NCBI GenBank assembly: GCA_964446935.1
Contig: CAYUQI010000007.1
Location: forward strand, 1-54,035
Direction: 5' to 3'
DNA: 54,035 nt
Origin: UASB124 sp964446935
Lineage (GTDB): Bacteria > Babelota > Babeliae > Babelales > RVW-14
The notes under the pieces are model-generated. The model was not told the origin of the DNA. It made no database searches and saw only the letters and a program-made list of their open reading frames with translations. A program made the position numbers and the translations under genes. Shown here one piece after another: positions 25,789 through 33,717 of this stretch. Every line of letters starts with the position of its first letter. Within the stretch, counting starts at the first letter, position 1.

Positions 25789-26007
25789 CATAACGAATTG
25801 TTTGGGTTTTGTTACATACGCACACTCACTGGCTTTGGAACCGACTGACACACACGAAATTTTTTAATGAAAAACATGAGAATAATAAACTTTTCAAAAT
25901 TTGAAATGGTACTGAATTTATCACATAAACTTAATAAGCTAAGATTATCAAGCATTACGACTTTATGCAACTCCTGAGCCTAAAAAGGTCAAATATGCAT
26001 AATATTA

Positions 26008-27216
26008 CTATTTTTTCATAAAAGCCTGCAATCCGGGTAGCTCGCTCCATGGGTTGTTGGTACCCAAATATGCTAAAGTAGCGCCTCCCCCTGTTGATAC
26101 AAAGCTAAATGTAGTAAGCAATCCGAGCTGCTCAGCTGCTGCGCTGCTATCACCGCCACCAAGCACAGAGTAACCCTTGCAATCGGCTGCAGCTTGGAAG
26201 ATTCTTTTAGTTCCCTCTTGGTAGCCAGGATATTCAAAAATGCCCATGGTACCATTAATAAAGATGGTGCGTGCCTGGGTAATAATGTGCTGAAAGGCCG
26301 TTATGGTTGCAGGGCCTATGTCGACACATTGCATGTTGGCTGGTATCTGTGTGCTTGAACAGTACTGGGGTGCAGAGCCCAAAGGGCCTTCAATAATGGC
26401 AAAATCGGTGGGCAACACAAGTGTAACATTATATTGTTGCGCCATCTGAATGATGCTTTTTGCTTGAGTAATTGTTTCAGATGCTATCGTTGTTGAACCG
26501 ATTGATAGTCCTTGGGCTTTGAGAAAAGCAAGGGCCAAAGCTCCCCCTAATAAGATGGCTGATGGTCTTTGCGATAGGGGTTTTTGGAGAAAATTGGTTA
26601 TAAGGGGAATTTTATCTACTAGTTTGGCACCGCCAAAAATCATAACAAAAGGTTGGGTTGCGGTGGTTTTTAATTGTTCTAGTTCGGTTATTTCTTTTTC
26701 AACCAGAAGACCTATGTATCTGTTGTTTGAGGCAAAAAGGGAAGGAAGCAGGGCGATGGATGTGTCGTTGCGGTGGAGGGTTCCGAAGGCATCATTTACA
26801 TATATATCGGCTAAGGATGCAAGTTGCTTGGCAAACAAAATATCTGCTTTTTTTTCACCCTTATAACAACGGAGATTTTCCAACAGATGGATTGACCCCT
26901 TATTGTATTGGGCTATTGGTTGTGTGACGTCCGGGTGGAACCTTACATCAAAGCCATGTTGTTTGAACCATGCCAGAAGTTGTTGTGTGGAGTCGGCGGG
27001 CGTGCAATGGTCGGGGGTTGGCGAACCAAGGTGTGTGCCGATGATAATGGTTGCTGAGGTAGCTTGCAAATACAATAGTGTTGGCATCAATGCCTTGAGT
27101 CGCACATCGCTCGTGATTGTTCCCTGATCAAGCGGTACGTTAAGGTCGGCGCGAACAAATATACGTTTGTTCGCGAGCGAATGTTTCTCTATGAATCGAA
27201 CGGAGGGGAGTTGCAT
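26008..27216 (-). CDS. pgk: Phosphoglycerate kinase
   Basis: Transfers phosphate between 1,3-bisphosphoglycerate and ADP in glycolysis. About 402 residues, usual size. Seen: VRADLNVPL, GTHLGSP, LLENLRCYKGEKKAD, VNDAFGTLHR, IFGGAKLVDKI, VDIGPATI, FINGTMGIFEYPGY and LGGGDSSAAAEQLG with VSTGGGATLAYL at the end. Small departures from the common form: HLGSP instead of HLGRP, and NGTMG instead of NGPMG. Start 27216 is chosen because AAAGGA lies 6 bases before it; the ATG at 27234 has none. A damaged copy of its first codons and upstream DNA sits at 28177. Confidence 0.95.
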   Translation of the reverse strand: MQLPSVRFIEKHSLANKRIFVRADLNVPLDQGTITSDVRLKALMPTLLYLQATSATIIIGTHLGSPTPDHCTPADSTQQLLAWFKQHGFDVRFHPDVTQPIAQYNKGSIHLLENLRCYKGEKKADILFAKQLASLADIYVNDAFGTLHRNDTSIALLPSLFASNNRYIGLLVEKEITELEQLKTTATQPFVMIFGGAKLVDKIPLITNFLQKPLSQRPSAILLGGALALAFLKAQGLSIGSTTIASETITQAKSIIQMAQQYNVTLVLPTDFAIIEGPLGSAPQYCSSTQIPANMQCVDIGPATITAFQHIITQARTIFINGTMGIFEYPGYQEGTKRIFQAAADCKGYSVLGGGDSSAAAEQLGLLTTFSFVSTGGGATLAYLGTNNPWSELPGLQAFMKK

Positions 27217-27321
27217 GGCTATTCCTTTATACATAGAAATCTCTGCGTTGGCCTTTGTGTTAAAAATAGCAAAAATTATGATTTTTACACCTACTATATA
27301 TGATTACACCCGAGTGGTCGT

Positions 27322-27350
27322 TTGACAAATTGTCAATCATTGCTTAGTAT
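27322..27350 (+). promoter_or_regulatory. Strong promoter with a dyad over the -35 box
   Basis: TTGACA (27322-27327), a 17-base spacer and TAGTAT (27345-27350). The -35 is the left half of a perfect 15-base dyad TTGACAAATTGTCAA (27322-27336), a plausible operator. A leader of about 80 bases ends in AAGGAGGT before 27440. Confidence 0.65.
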
Positions 27351-27439
27351 TATTGATATGAAAATCCCCAAAGATTTTTTTAATAAAAGAGTTTGTTTTT
27401 GGTTGTAAGGGGTACCGGAAACCATAAGGAGGTTATATC

Positions 27440-27961
27440 ATGGAACTTTTCAAAAAATTTTTATTGGTCGCAGCTTTTGCGGCTGTTTCTGCAGGTAATG
27501 CTGACGCCATGAATCGTCGTCACGCACCAAAAGGTGCTACTAAAACAAAAGTCGCTGTTATGGAAATTACAAATATTAACAACGTTGTTGGGGATGTTTG
27601 CTTTGATGACGAGTCTGGTCTTTATGTGGATAATGCAGGCAACATAGTTGCTCGTTATGTAGCTGAACAGTGGCTTAAGCGACATGAAAATGATTATTTG
27701 CAGAATGACGGTCTAGATGACGATCTAGACATAGAGCCAGATCCTGTTGTAGCGCCAGCTCCCCAAAACAAAAAATGTTGTGCTTCTTTGAGAAACTTTT
27801 TCAAGGCACATCCTTGTGTTTGTATTGGCTTTTTAACATCGGTTGGGTTTTTGGCTGATGGACTGACATCTGATTTTAATGGCTACTCTTTTACTGAAAT
27901 GGTAACAGCTATAGTTGGTATGATTGCATCAGTCTATGGTTACAGAAGATCAACACACTAA
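27440..27961 (+). CDS. Small exported protein, MELFKK family member 1
   Basis: 173 residues with a signal peptide (MELFKKFLLVAAFAAVSAG, cleavage near ADAMN). Mature part: basic start, acidic middle (LDDDLDIEPDP), then KKCCASLRNFF and two hydrophobic stretches ending LADGLTSDFNGYSFTEM, then IASVYGY and a final Thr-His. The second gene at 28481 has the same signal peptide, the KKCGASL block and the same C-terminal pattern (DGITSDIDGAALTE, AASTYGIY, TH). AAGGAGGT, a near-perfect Shine-Dalgarno, precedes the ATG. Probably a short membrane-associated exported protein made in quantity, given its promoter. Function unknown. Confidence 0.8.
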   Translation: MELFKKFLLVAAFAAVSAGNADAMNRRHAPKGATKTKVAVMEITNINNVVGDVCFDDESGLYVDNAGNIVARYVAEQWLKRHENDYLQNDGLDDDLDIEPDPVVAPAPQNKKCCASLRNFFKAHPCVCIGFLTSVGFLADGLTSDFNGYSFTEMVTAIVGMIASVYGYRRSTH

Positions 27962-28001
27962 GTTTATTGTTCAATAAATACGTGTTTTTGAAAACGGATA
28001 T

Positions 28002-28037
28002 AAACGGACCTGCAAATAGCAGGTCCGTTTCTTATTT
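28002..28037 (+). terminator. Terminator of 27440-27961
   Basis: A 12-base perfect stem AAACGGACCTGC/GCAGGTCCGTTT (28002-28013 and 28019-28030), 5-base loop, then CTTATTT. Confidence 0.9.
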
Positions 28038-28176
28038 CTACTCCTGTATGTGGAAGGATCTGTGGTATTTACGTCGTTTGGGGTTCCTACCAAAATAGTT
28101 AATGTATTAGCCAATGCTCAACTGAACTGATTTTTGGAAAAGATAATCGCTGTGCAAACTCTTAAGTTATTGGATA

Positions 28177-28290
28177 AATGTTTCTCGATGAATCGAAGGA
28201 GGGGGTTTTGTGCGAGTGTCTGTTTTCACATAGAAATTTTATTAGATTCTCTTTGTTAAAAACCAATAAAATATGATTAATATGCCATTT
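28177..28290. repeat. Decayed duplicate of the pgk 5' end and its upstream DNA
   Basis: The stretch from AATGTTTCTCGATGAATCGA (28177) onward matches 27180 onward (AATGTTTCTCTATGAATCGA), which is the first coding part of pgk on the minus strand. The resemblance continues upstream of pgk: CACATAGAAAT against TACATAGAAAT, and CTTTGTTAAAAA against CTTTGTGTTAAAAA. The copy has lost one base and the pgk start codon. It sits in the 519-base gap between the two MELFKK genes. Between the terminator at 28002 and 28176 I see nothing else; 28343-28480 is a leader. Confidence 0.75.
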
Positions 28291-28313
28291 ATTTCGATAT
28301 CGCCAGCCGCCTT

Positions 28314-28342
28314 TTGACAATCTAGAAATTAGTTTTTATAAT
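28314..28342 (+). promoter_or_regulatory. Full-consensus sigma70 promoter for 28481
   Basis: TTGACA (28314-28319), exactly 17 bases, TATAAT (28337-28342): all twelve positions match consensus. The leader is about 130 bases long. Confidence 0.8.
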
Positions 28343-28480
28343 GAGCAATGTGAAATTGGTAAAAGCGTTTTTTATAAATAATGAACTCTTTGAAGATTTC
28401 TTTTCGTATACAAAGGTGAAATAGTTTTGTTCGTGAAGTCATATGTGTATGTTCCACTAAAACCATAAGGAGGTTATAAC

Positions 28481-29038
28481 ATGGAACTTTTCAAGAAACT
28501 CGTATTAGTCGCTACTCTTGCCGTTGTTGCCGGTAATGCTTCTGCAATGCAACCAGAATATACAGTTGGTCCTAAAGGCGGAATTAAACATTTGGGTAAA
28601 TATGTTAACCCAAATAACCAAGCTGCAATGGCTGCTTTTAATGCTTGGCAGAATGCACAACACCAACCTCAACCAAGCAAAAAGTGTGGCGCTTCTTTGA
28701 AAACTAAACTTGTTGCTGCTAAGAATTTTGTTGCAGGTAGAGCAGTTGCTACTGCAGTTGCTGCTAAGGACCTTGTTGTTCGCAAGGCCGTTGCCGCTAA
28801 GAACGCTGTCGGTAACATGCTTCCAAGCAAACAAGCTGTTAAGAATTTCTTTACATCACCTCGTATGATCAAAGCTTATAAGCTTGCCGGTTTGACGGTA
28901 GCAGAAATAGCTTCTTTGGCTGCTTTTTTTGATGGCATCACAAGTGACATTGATGGCGCAGCTCTTACAGAAGTATTAGGTGGTATAGCTGGTACAGCTG
29001 CATCAACCTATGGTATCTATCAAACAGTAACTCACTAA
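28481..29038 (+). CDS. Small exported protein, MELFKK family member 2
   Basis: 185 residues. The signal peptide MELFKKLVLVATLAVVAG (cleavage near ASAMQ) is nearly the same as in the gene at 27440. The middle is different: an Ala/Lys/Val-rich amphipathic stretch with repeats of the type (V)AAK(N/D)(F/L)V. The block KKCGASLK precedes it. The C-terminus is hydrophobic and ends in the family pattern DGITSDIDGAALTE, AASTYGIY, TH. The last 17 bases before the ATG are almost the same as before 27440. The consensus promoter suggests abundant expression. Role unknown; the amphipathic repeats hint at membrane association. Confidence 0.8.
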   Translation: MELFKKLVLVATLAVVAGNASAMQPEYTVGPKGGIKHLGKYVNPNNQAAMAAFNAWQNAQHQPQPSKKCGASLKTKLVAAKNFVAGRAVATAVAAKDLVVRKAVAAKNAVGNMLPSKQAVKNFFTSPRMIKAYKLAGLTVAEIASLAAFFDGITSDIDGAALTEVLGGIAGTAASTYGIYQTVTH

Positions 29039-29076
29039 GCTTATTTCAGACAAACAATCGTTTGTTTGAAACAGAT

Positions 29077-29113
29077 AAAAACAGGCTTGCGAGAAATCGT
29101 AGGCCTGTTTTTT
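29077..29113 (+). terminator. Terminator of 28481-29038
   Basis: AAAAACAGGC (29077-29086) pairs with GCCTGTTTTT (29103-29112) over an imperfect inner stem and loop, with a T-rich end. Confidence 0.8.
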
Positions 29114-29218
29114 ATTGATATAACCTAAAAACGACGTATACCGTAATTTTAGCGAAAATCGATATAAATTAATTCAAAATTGTAAAAAATGGTGCAAAAC
29201 GGCTTATTTTATTATGTT

Positions 29219-29246
29219 TTGACAAGTTTTTATTATTTTCTATGCT
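29219..29246 (+). promoter_or_regulatory. Candidate promoter for 29302
   Basis: TTGACA (29219-29224), 16-base spacer, TATGCT (29241-29246) followed by TATAAATAGG. A similar set (TTGACA, then TATGCT, then ATAAATAGG) occurs on the minus strand at 43024-42985. Confidence 0.45.
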
Positions 29247-29301
29247 TATAAATAGGATAACATTGTATGTTTTATAAACCTATTAATGGGGGATAGAATC
29301 C

Positions 29302-29619
29302 ATGGCAAAAAGAATATTAGCTTTAACACTTGTCGGTCTTTGCTCTTATGCCTGTGCTAATGATGCTCAATCAGTTACAACACAGCCAGCAACCGAGCAG
29401 CCAGCAGTAGCGCAACAAGCTGAAAAACCAGCAGTTGAGCCAAAGCAAGAACAAACACCAGCACCTCAAGCAGCAGAATCAAAACCTGCTCAAGAACAAG
29501 CAGAACCAAAACACGAAGAAGAAATGAGCAAAGAAGATCAAAAGGAAATGGAAGACTTTTTAAAGCAACTTGAAGAACAAATGAAAGAGCAACAAGCTCA
29601 ACAACCAGAAGCTAAGTAA
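29302..29619 (+). CDS. Small exported Gln/Glu/Pro-rich protein
   Basis: 105 residues. A signal peptide (cleavage near SYACAND) is followed by about 50 residues of Pro, Ala, Gln, Glu and Lys, and then a strongly charged helix (KEDQKEMEDFLKQLEEQMKE). No fold is expected for most of it. The Cys at the end of the signal (SYAC) could suggest a lipoprotein, but the residues around it do not fit a lipobox well. It lies between a promoter at 29219 and a terminator at 29646, so it is a single-gene transcript. Function unknown. Confidence 0.7.
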   Translation: MAKRILALTLVGLCSYACANDAQSVTTQPATEQPAVAQQAEKPAVEPKQEQTPAPQAAESKPAQEQAEPKHEEEMSKEDQKEMEDFLKQLEEQMKEQQAQQPEAK

Positions 29620-29645
29620 GCTTTAATTGTTATTTAATTTATTAT

Positions 29646-29697
29646 AAAAACCGTAGATTCGCTCAGTAGATGGACGAACTGCGGTTTTTATTTTTTG
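29646..29697 (+). terminator. Terminator of 29302-29619, touching the next ribosome site
   Basis: AAAAACCGTAG (29646-29656) pairs with CTGCGGTTTTT (29679-29689; one G-T pair), and inner TTCG pairs with CGAA; then ATTTTTTG. The run ends only 10 bases before the next ATG (29707), inside its GGGGG ribosome site. Confidence 0.8.
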
Positions 29698-29706
29698 GGG
29701 GTTCTT

Positions 29707-30132
29707 ATGGTGAATTATATTAAAAAATTGTTGTTAGTTTCTGCCGTTATTGCAGGCATGGGCACTGCGGTAGCTATGGAGCAGCGTCCACTATTTAGAG
29801 AAACAAATGATATTGTTTTCAAGCTTATAAATGGGCATTATAAACGTGCAAATAAGGCTGAAATGGCTGAGTATGCAGCTTGGCCCGTTGTTCAACAAAA
29901 TCCACAAAAAAAGGACGGCAAAAGCGTGTGTTCCGGTCTATGGAGCAAGGTAAAAGCAGCTTCAGGCGCACCACTGGCAAAGATAAAAAAAATTCTTAAA
30001 TGGAGCGGCATTGTTATTGCTTCTGGATGCTTGCTTGACTGGTTGGTACTAGACCCTGTTATTCCTCCTGTCATTACAGTGCCGGTTATGGTAGGCGGCG
30101 GGGTTTGCTATCTCGTTCTATATCACTGTTAA
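29707..30132 (+). CDS. Small exported protein, possible third MELFKK-type member
   Basis: About 141 residues from the ATG at 29707 (GGGGG 6 bases upstream; an in-frame TTG at 29695 is less likely). The signal peptide VNYIKKLLLVSAVIAGMGTAVAM resembles the MELFKK proteins, and the order is the same: basic middle, a Lys-Cys block (KSVCSGLW), an amphipathic Lys-rich helix (KIKKILKW), then a long hydrophobic C-terminus with two segments. The sequence itself is only weakly similar, so kinship is inferred from architecture. Function unknown. Confidence 0.7.
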   Translation: MVNYIKKLLLVSAVIAGMGTAVAMEQRPLFRETNDIVFKLINGHYKRANKAEMAEYAAWPVVQQNPQKKDGKSVCSGLWSKVKAASGAPLAKIKKILKWSGIVIASGCLLDWLVLDPVIPPVITVPVMVGGGVCYLVLYHC

Positions 30133-30165
30133 TACCATCCGTGGATTGTAATCAATAAGTGAAGA

Positions 30166-30215
30166 GGGCAGCCGAACAGCTGCCCACTTTTAATTTGTAA
30201 ATCAATTAAAAGTGG
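30166..30215 (+). terminator. Two overlapping hairpins after 29707-30132
   Basis: Hairpin 1: GGGCAGC/GCTGCCC (30166-30172 and 30179-30185) followed by ACTTTTAATTTG. Hairpin 2: a perfect 12-base stem CCACTTTTAATT/AATTAAAAGTGG (30184-30195 and 30204-30215). They share two bases, so only one can form fully. Hairpin 1 with its T-rich tail is the likely terminator. Confidence 0.6.
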
Positions 30216-30244
30216 TTGACTCAAAACAACAAACTGTAAATAAT
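30216..30244 (+). promoter_or_regulatory. Candidate promoter for 30376-31440
   Basis: TTGACT (30216-30221), 17 bases, AATAAT (30239-30244), directly after the hairpin pair. The leader to 30376 would be about 125 bases and holds no gene I can support. Confidence 0.4.
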
Positions 30245-30375
30245 TTTTTTAAAAACGAGGCCTTTGAGCGATCTGGAGGGGGCTTTTTACAATGAGATCA
30301 AAGATTGCTACAGTAATAAGGTATTTTTAGGGATATTTCGTTTAGGGAAGATCAAAAGTTATTGGGGGATTTCTC

Positions 30376-30858
30376 ATGAACACAAAAAAAATTCTTTTAA
30401 TAGTTGCATGCAGCATGGGATTGATTTCATTTGTTGCGGCTCAGACTCCTGTTCAGAAGGAAGCTGTTATTAATGCTATGAAAGAAGCATTGTCATCAGA
30501 TGAATTTAAAGAAAAATTACAAGCAATGATAAGTGGCTCATCACAGACAGAACAAGAGCTCTACAAAAAATTGATGCGCCAAAACATGATGCAGCTTGCA
30601 ATGGTAAGTAATGCTGGCATTACCAAGTATCTTACTGATCTTAATAAGCCGGAAGAAAAGAAGCCTTTGATGCGAAAAATATCTGATGCGACGAAAAAAG
30701 CATTGGAAGAAAGTGCTACGTATTATGTTCCTCAAATAGTATCAACCAGCGTTGTAGCCATCATAGGTTATAGCATTGTTTCACGACTTCCTCTTGTTGG
30801 CCCATTTATTCGTTTTGTTGTTCGTTCTGTGCTTGATACAGTAGTAAAAGGTTCGTAA
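30376..30858 (+). CDS. Small exported protein with hydrophobic C-terminus
   Basis: 160 residues. The signal peptide (MNTKKILLIVACSMGLISFVAA) is followed by a helical, charged mature part with many Met and Gln (LYKKLMRQNMMQLAMV) and a hydrophobic segment near the end (IVSTSVVAIIGYSIVSRLPLV). The next gene has the same plan: helical Gln/Met part, then KKEL- or KKAL-E-T-type helix, then a hydrophobic segment containing VAIIxY and a Pro-Gly or Pro-Leu turn. The two are separated by 24 bases and are probably distant paralogues in one transcript. GGGGG lies 7 bases before the ATG. Function unknown. Confidence 0.75.
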   Translation: MNTKKILLIVACSMGLISFVAAQTPVQKEAVINAMKEALSSDEFKEKLQAMISGSSQTEQELYKKLMRQNMMQLAMVSNAGITKYLTDLNKPEEKKPLMRKISDATKKALEESATYYVPQIVSTSVVAIIGYSIVSRLPLVGPFIRFVVRSVLDTVVKGS

Positions 30859-30882
30859 GAACAGTTCTTTGGGGAGGTTCTC

Positions 30883-31440
30883 ATGAAACGCGCTATAGTA
30901 ACAACAATAATAGCTTTTGTTGTTGCGTGTACATTCAATGTGGTATGCGCAGCGCCTAGCAATCAAAGTAGCAACATTTCTCTTGATCATAATCTTGCTC
31001 AACAACTACTCAAGGCACTTAATCATGACGGTAAAGGAGCGGCTGAACATACCGATGAAAGCGCAAGCGATAATGCTTCTTTTCAGCAACAAAATATGGT
31101 TTTATCGAATCTTCTTATGGCTCAATTATTAAAAAAAATGTATGAAAAGAAAAATGATGAGGCATCTGCAAGATCGACCGGTTCTATTTGGAACAAAATT
31201 AGCACAGATTTGAAAAAAGAATTGTATGAAAAAACGCGGTGGATGATGAGCAAGGGATTGGTGTATGGAGGTGTTGCTATAATTGTATATGCTTTTGCTA
31301 AAAAAATTCCTGGTTTATCGTGGATTGTGTCTCAAGCAGAAAAAAGCTTGGATGATTTTCTTAATCCGCCCTCACGCTTGCCAATGCCATTTTTCTCTGG
31401 TGCATGGTGGTTACGCGGTAGATGGTTTTCGGTTAACTAG
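30883..31440 (+). CDS. Small exported protein with hydrophobic segment
   Basis: 185 residues with a signal peptide (cleavage near VVCAAPS). Mature part: Ser/Asn/Gln-rich start, a helix LLMAQLLKKMYEKK, a lysine-rich helix, then a hydrophobic segment (LVYGGVAIIVYAFAKKIPGL) and an aromatic, Pro-rich tail with WWLRGRWFSVN at the end. It shares its plan with the preceding gene. GGGGAGG lies 6 bases before the ATG. The stop lies one base from the stop of the convergent permease gene, with no terminator between them. Function unknown. Confidence 0.75.
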   Translation: MKRAIVTTIIAFVVACTFNVVCAAPSNQSSNISLDHNLAQQLLKALNHDGKGAAEHTDESASDNASFQQQNMVLSNLLMAQLLKKMYEKKNDEASARSTGSIWNKISTDLKKELYEKTRWMMSKGLVYGGVAIIVYAFAKKIPGLSWIVSQAEKSLDDFLNPPSRLPMPFFSGAWWLRGRWFSVN

Positions 31441-31441
31441 A

Positions 31442-32689
31442 TTATTCTTGTCTCAATACCTGAGCAATAACGATACGTGAAGTCTGTCGTGTCGGTAACC
31501 ACGTTGCTAAAAATCCAAGTAAAAGTGTCGCAAGAAACACAACAATAAAGATTTCCGCATCCAGCCGAGCCGGTAGATACGAAATATAATAAACATCTGG
31601 CAACTGAATAATCGGATACTTTTCAATCAATTTCCCCGCTATTGCTGCTAGTGCAAGTCCGCATAACGAAGCGGTGATGGTGATACTTAACCCCATTCGT
31701 AAAAAAATAGATCTAATGTGTCGGTCAGCAAGCCCCATTGCTTTGAAGATAGCAATGTCGCGACGTTTGTGTTGAATTTGCATAAACAAAAGCGAAATCA
31801 TATTCATGCATGCAACGAGTGTGATGAGTGCCAGTATAAAAAACATGACGTATTTTTCTAACTTAAGTGAGGCAACTAATGCTGGGTACATTTCTTTCCA
31901 GGATTTAACGACCAGATGGGGAAACCGTTTGTGCAATTGATTGATTGTTTTGGTTTCATACGATTCATCAAAACTTGCTAATTTGAACGTTATTTGGTCG
32001 ACGCCTTGTTCATCAAACAGTTCATTGAGTGATTGCATATCGATAAATGCTAAATTGTTATCATATTCTTCTAATCCAACTTTAAAAATACCTGCAATCA
32101 TAAAGGTATGTTTTTGAAGCTTAAGATGTTTTTTACTTCGTGGTTCTGGAACAAGCACCGTGAGTTGTTGTCCTACGGTTACACGATATTCTTGAGCCAT
32201 TTTATAACCGATTACAATGGTATTTGGTTTGAGGATTGTTGATAAAAGATTTGTTTGTGGCGTTTGGGTGGTGGGGAATGGGCGGATAATTTTTTCAGCT
32301 AACGTAGTAACCGATGACTCATTGCGTGGATCGATCCCTTTGAGATATACAACTGATTGTTGATTGTTATGATCAACAATGACGTGTTGAAAATTATTAC
32401 ACCCAATTCCTTTGACGCTATCCTTGAACTCAGTAGCAATTGTTTGCGAAATCTTTTCATAATCAAGTTTATTGCCTGAACTGTACATAACCACTTGTGC
32501 GTTAATACCGCGCATCTTCTCATGGATAACCTTTTCAAACCCATTTGTGATAATGAGGGTAAGCATGAGGGCGAAAGTGCCAATCATGATTCCTGCAAAA
32601 CAGATTTTGATCATGGTGGCGATACTTGAATCTTTTTCTCGGTGAAGAAGGTATCGTAATGAGACAAGGTTTGCTACTTGATTTATCAT
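31442..32689 (-). CDS. LolC/LolE-type ABC transporter permease (FtsX family)
   Basis: 415 residues. One membrane segment near the N-terminus (MIKICFAGIMIGTFALMLTLIIT), a periplasmic domain of about 230 residues (MacB-PCD type), then three segments toward the C-terminus (YVMFFILALITLVACMNMISLLFM; LSITITASLCGLALAAIAGK; IFIVVFLATLLLGFLATWLP). QHKRRDIAIFKAMGLADRHIRSIFL is the cytoplasmic coupling stretch typical of LolC/E. Such permeases, with a LolD ATPase, pull lipoproteins out of the inner membrane. No ATPase gene is adjacent. A lipoprotein (35039) and lnt (46957) occur in the same window. The start at 32689 gives the usual N-terminal helix. Confidence 0.85.
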   Translation of the reverse strand: MINQVANLVSLRYLLHREKDSSIATMIKICFAGIMIGTFALMLTLIITNGFEKVIHEKMRGINAQVVMYSSGNKLDYEKISQTIATEFKDSVKGIGCNNFQHVIVDHNNQQSVVYLKGIDPRNESSVTTLAEKIIRPFPTTQTPQTNLLSTILKPNTIVIGYKMAQEYRVTVGQQLTVLVPEPRSKKHLKLQKHTFMIAGIFKVGLEEYDNNLAFIDMQSLNELFDEQGVDQITFKLASFDESYETKTINQLHKRFPHLVVKSWKEMYPALVASLKLEKYVMFFILALITLVACMNMISLLFMQIQHKRRDIAIFKAMGLADRHIRSIFLRMGLSITITASLCGLALAAIAGKLIEKYPIIQLPDVYYISYLPARLDAEIFIVVFLATLLLGFLATWLPTRQTSRIVIAQVLRQE

Positions 32690-32766
32690 ACTAAGCCGTT
32701 CTTTTTGTGTTCATGGTTCAAGCTCGTTATTACATTGCCTTCCCCCATGAACGGAACATTTTGTTT

Positions 32767-33717
32767 CTATTTCTCTCTTCGATCTTTAATGTAGGTACTT
32801 CCGGTAGCGCCAACCGGCTTGATCTTAACATAATGCTTTAGTTCTGCAGCAATTTGAGCAACCTGTGGAACGGAAGTAAGGTCTCGTTTTTCATTGGTGA
32901 CAATAGCAATTGAGATTGCGATCAAAGGAAATTCGCGCATTTGGCCTTGCCGATCATACGAGGTTATTTTTTTATGTTTGCGATCTTCCATGTTATAAAA
33001 ATCGGCAATACCTTTATCAAAGGTTGCGCAAATGTTTTGAGCCATCTTTTCAGCTTTGTCTGGTGTTGAGATGATAATGTAATCATCCCCACCAACGTGA
33101 CCTAAAAAATCAGATGGATTGCCATATTTTTTGACTCCAATGCCAAGTACATCTGCGGTATACAAAAGTACCTTATCACCTAATTCAAAACCATACTTAT
33201 CATTATATGCTTTGAAATTATCAAGGTCAGCGTAAAGCACAGCCAGTGGGGTTGTAAGGCGGCTGTTGATAGTACGATTGATTGTGGTATTGCCTGGTAA
33301 TTTGGTTAAGGGATTTGAGTTTTGATCTCGTTCTGCGCGGCGCAGGTTCATGGCAACACGGGCTTTCAGTTCCACAGGGTCAAAAGGTTTTCTGATGTAG
33401 TCATCGGCACCCATCTGGACGGCTTTAAGCATGTCATCGATTGATAGTTGACTGGTTAAGATAATGATGGGGAGATGATAGGTGGCAAAATTTGCCTTTA
33501 GAATTGCGGTAGTTTTAAAACCATCCAGATGTGGCATGGTTAGGTCCATGATGATGCAGAGTAGGTCTGGATGTTGCGCTACGTATTCTAAGACCTGCAA
33601 ACCGTTTTCTGCTTCGATGATAATGTAATCATTATGGAGTGCCTCATAGATAGCACGTCGCATGACAGCTGTATCATCGGCGATAAGAATTTTACCTTTA
33701 TTTTGATTCAGACTCAT
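32767..33717 (-). CDS. Response regulator with GGDEF-type output domain (GGDDY)
   Basis: 316 residues. Receiver domain (about 8-125): acidic pair in ILIADDTAVMRR, phospho-acceptor in CIIMDLTMPHLDG, switch Thr in IILTS, Lys in DYIRKPF. The GGDEF-type domain (about 135-310) has YADLDNFKAYNDKYGFELGD (metal-binding region) and the signature site HVGGDDYIII. The expected GG(D/E)EF is GGDDY here; GGDD(F/Y) occurs in some natural members, and activity is uncertain. No EAL domain. Its first 20 bases overlap the end of the CheW-type gene, so translation is probably coupled and the two proteins likely act in one pathway. Confidence 0.9.
   Translation of the reverse strand: MSLNQNKGKILIADDTAVMRRAIYEALHNDYIIIEAENGLQVLEYVAQHPDLLCIIMDLTMPHLDGFKTTAILKANFATYHLPIIILTSQLSIDDMLKAVQMGADDYIRKPFDPVELKARVAMNLRRAERDQNSNPLTKLPGNTTINRTINSRLTTPLAVLYADLDNFKAYNDKYGFELGDKVLLYTADVLGIGVKKYGNPSDFLGHVGGDDYIIISTPDKAEKMAQNICATFDKGIADFYNMEDRKHKKITSYDRQGQMREFPLIAISIAIVTNEKRDLTSVPQVAQIAAELKHYVKIKPVGATGSTYIKDRREK

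Noticed and set aside
25876..25986. 36-codon frame on the plus strand between the RRM gene and pgk
   Set aside because: No ribosome site and no promoter-like sequence; ends without context.
25789..26007. Possible small RNA in the gap before the pgk stop
   Set aside because: I see no stable hairpin, promoter-terminator pair or known RNA pattern there.
30264..30473. 69-codon frame before and into the gene at 30376
   Set aside because: Runs into the real gene in another frame and lacks a signal peptide or ribosome site.
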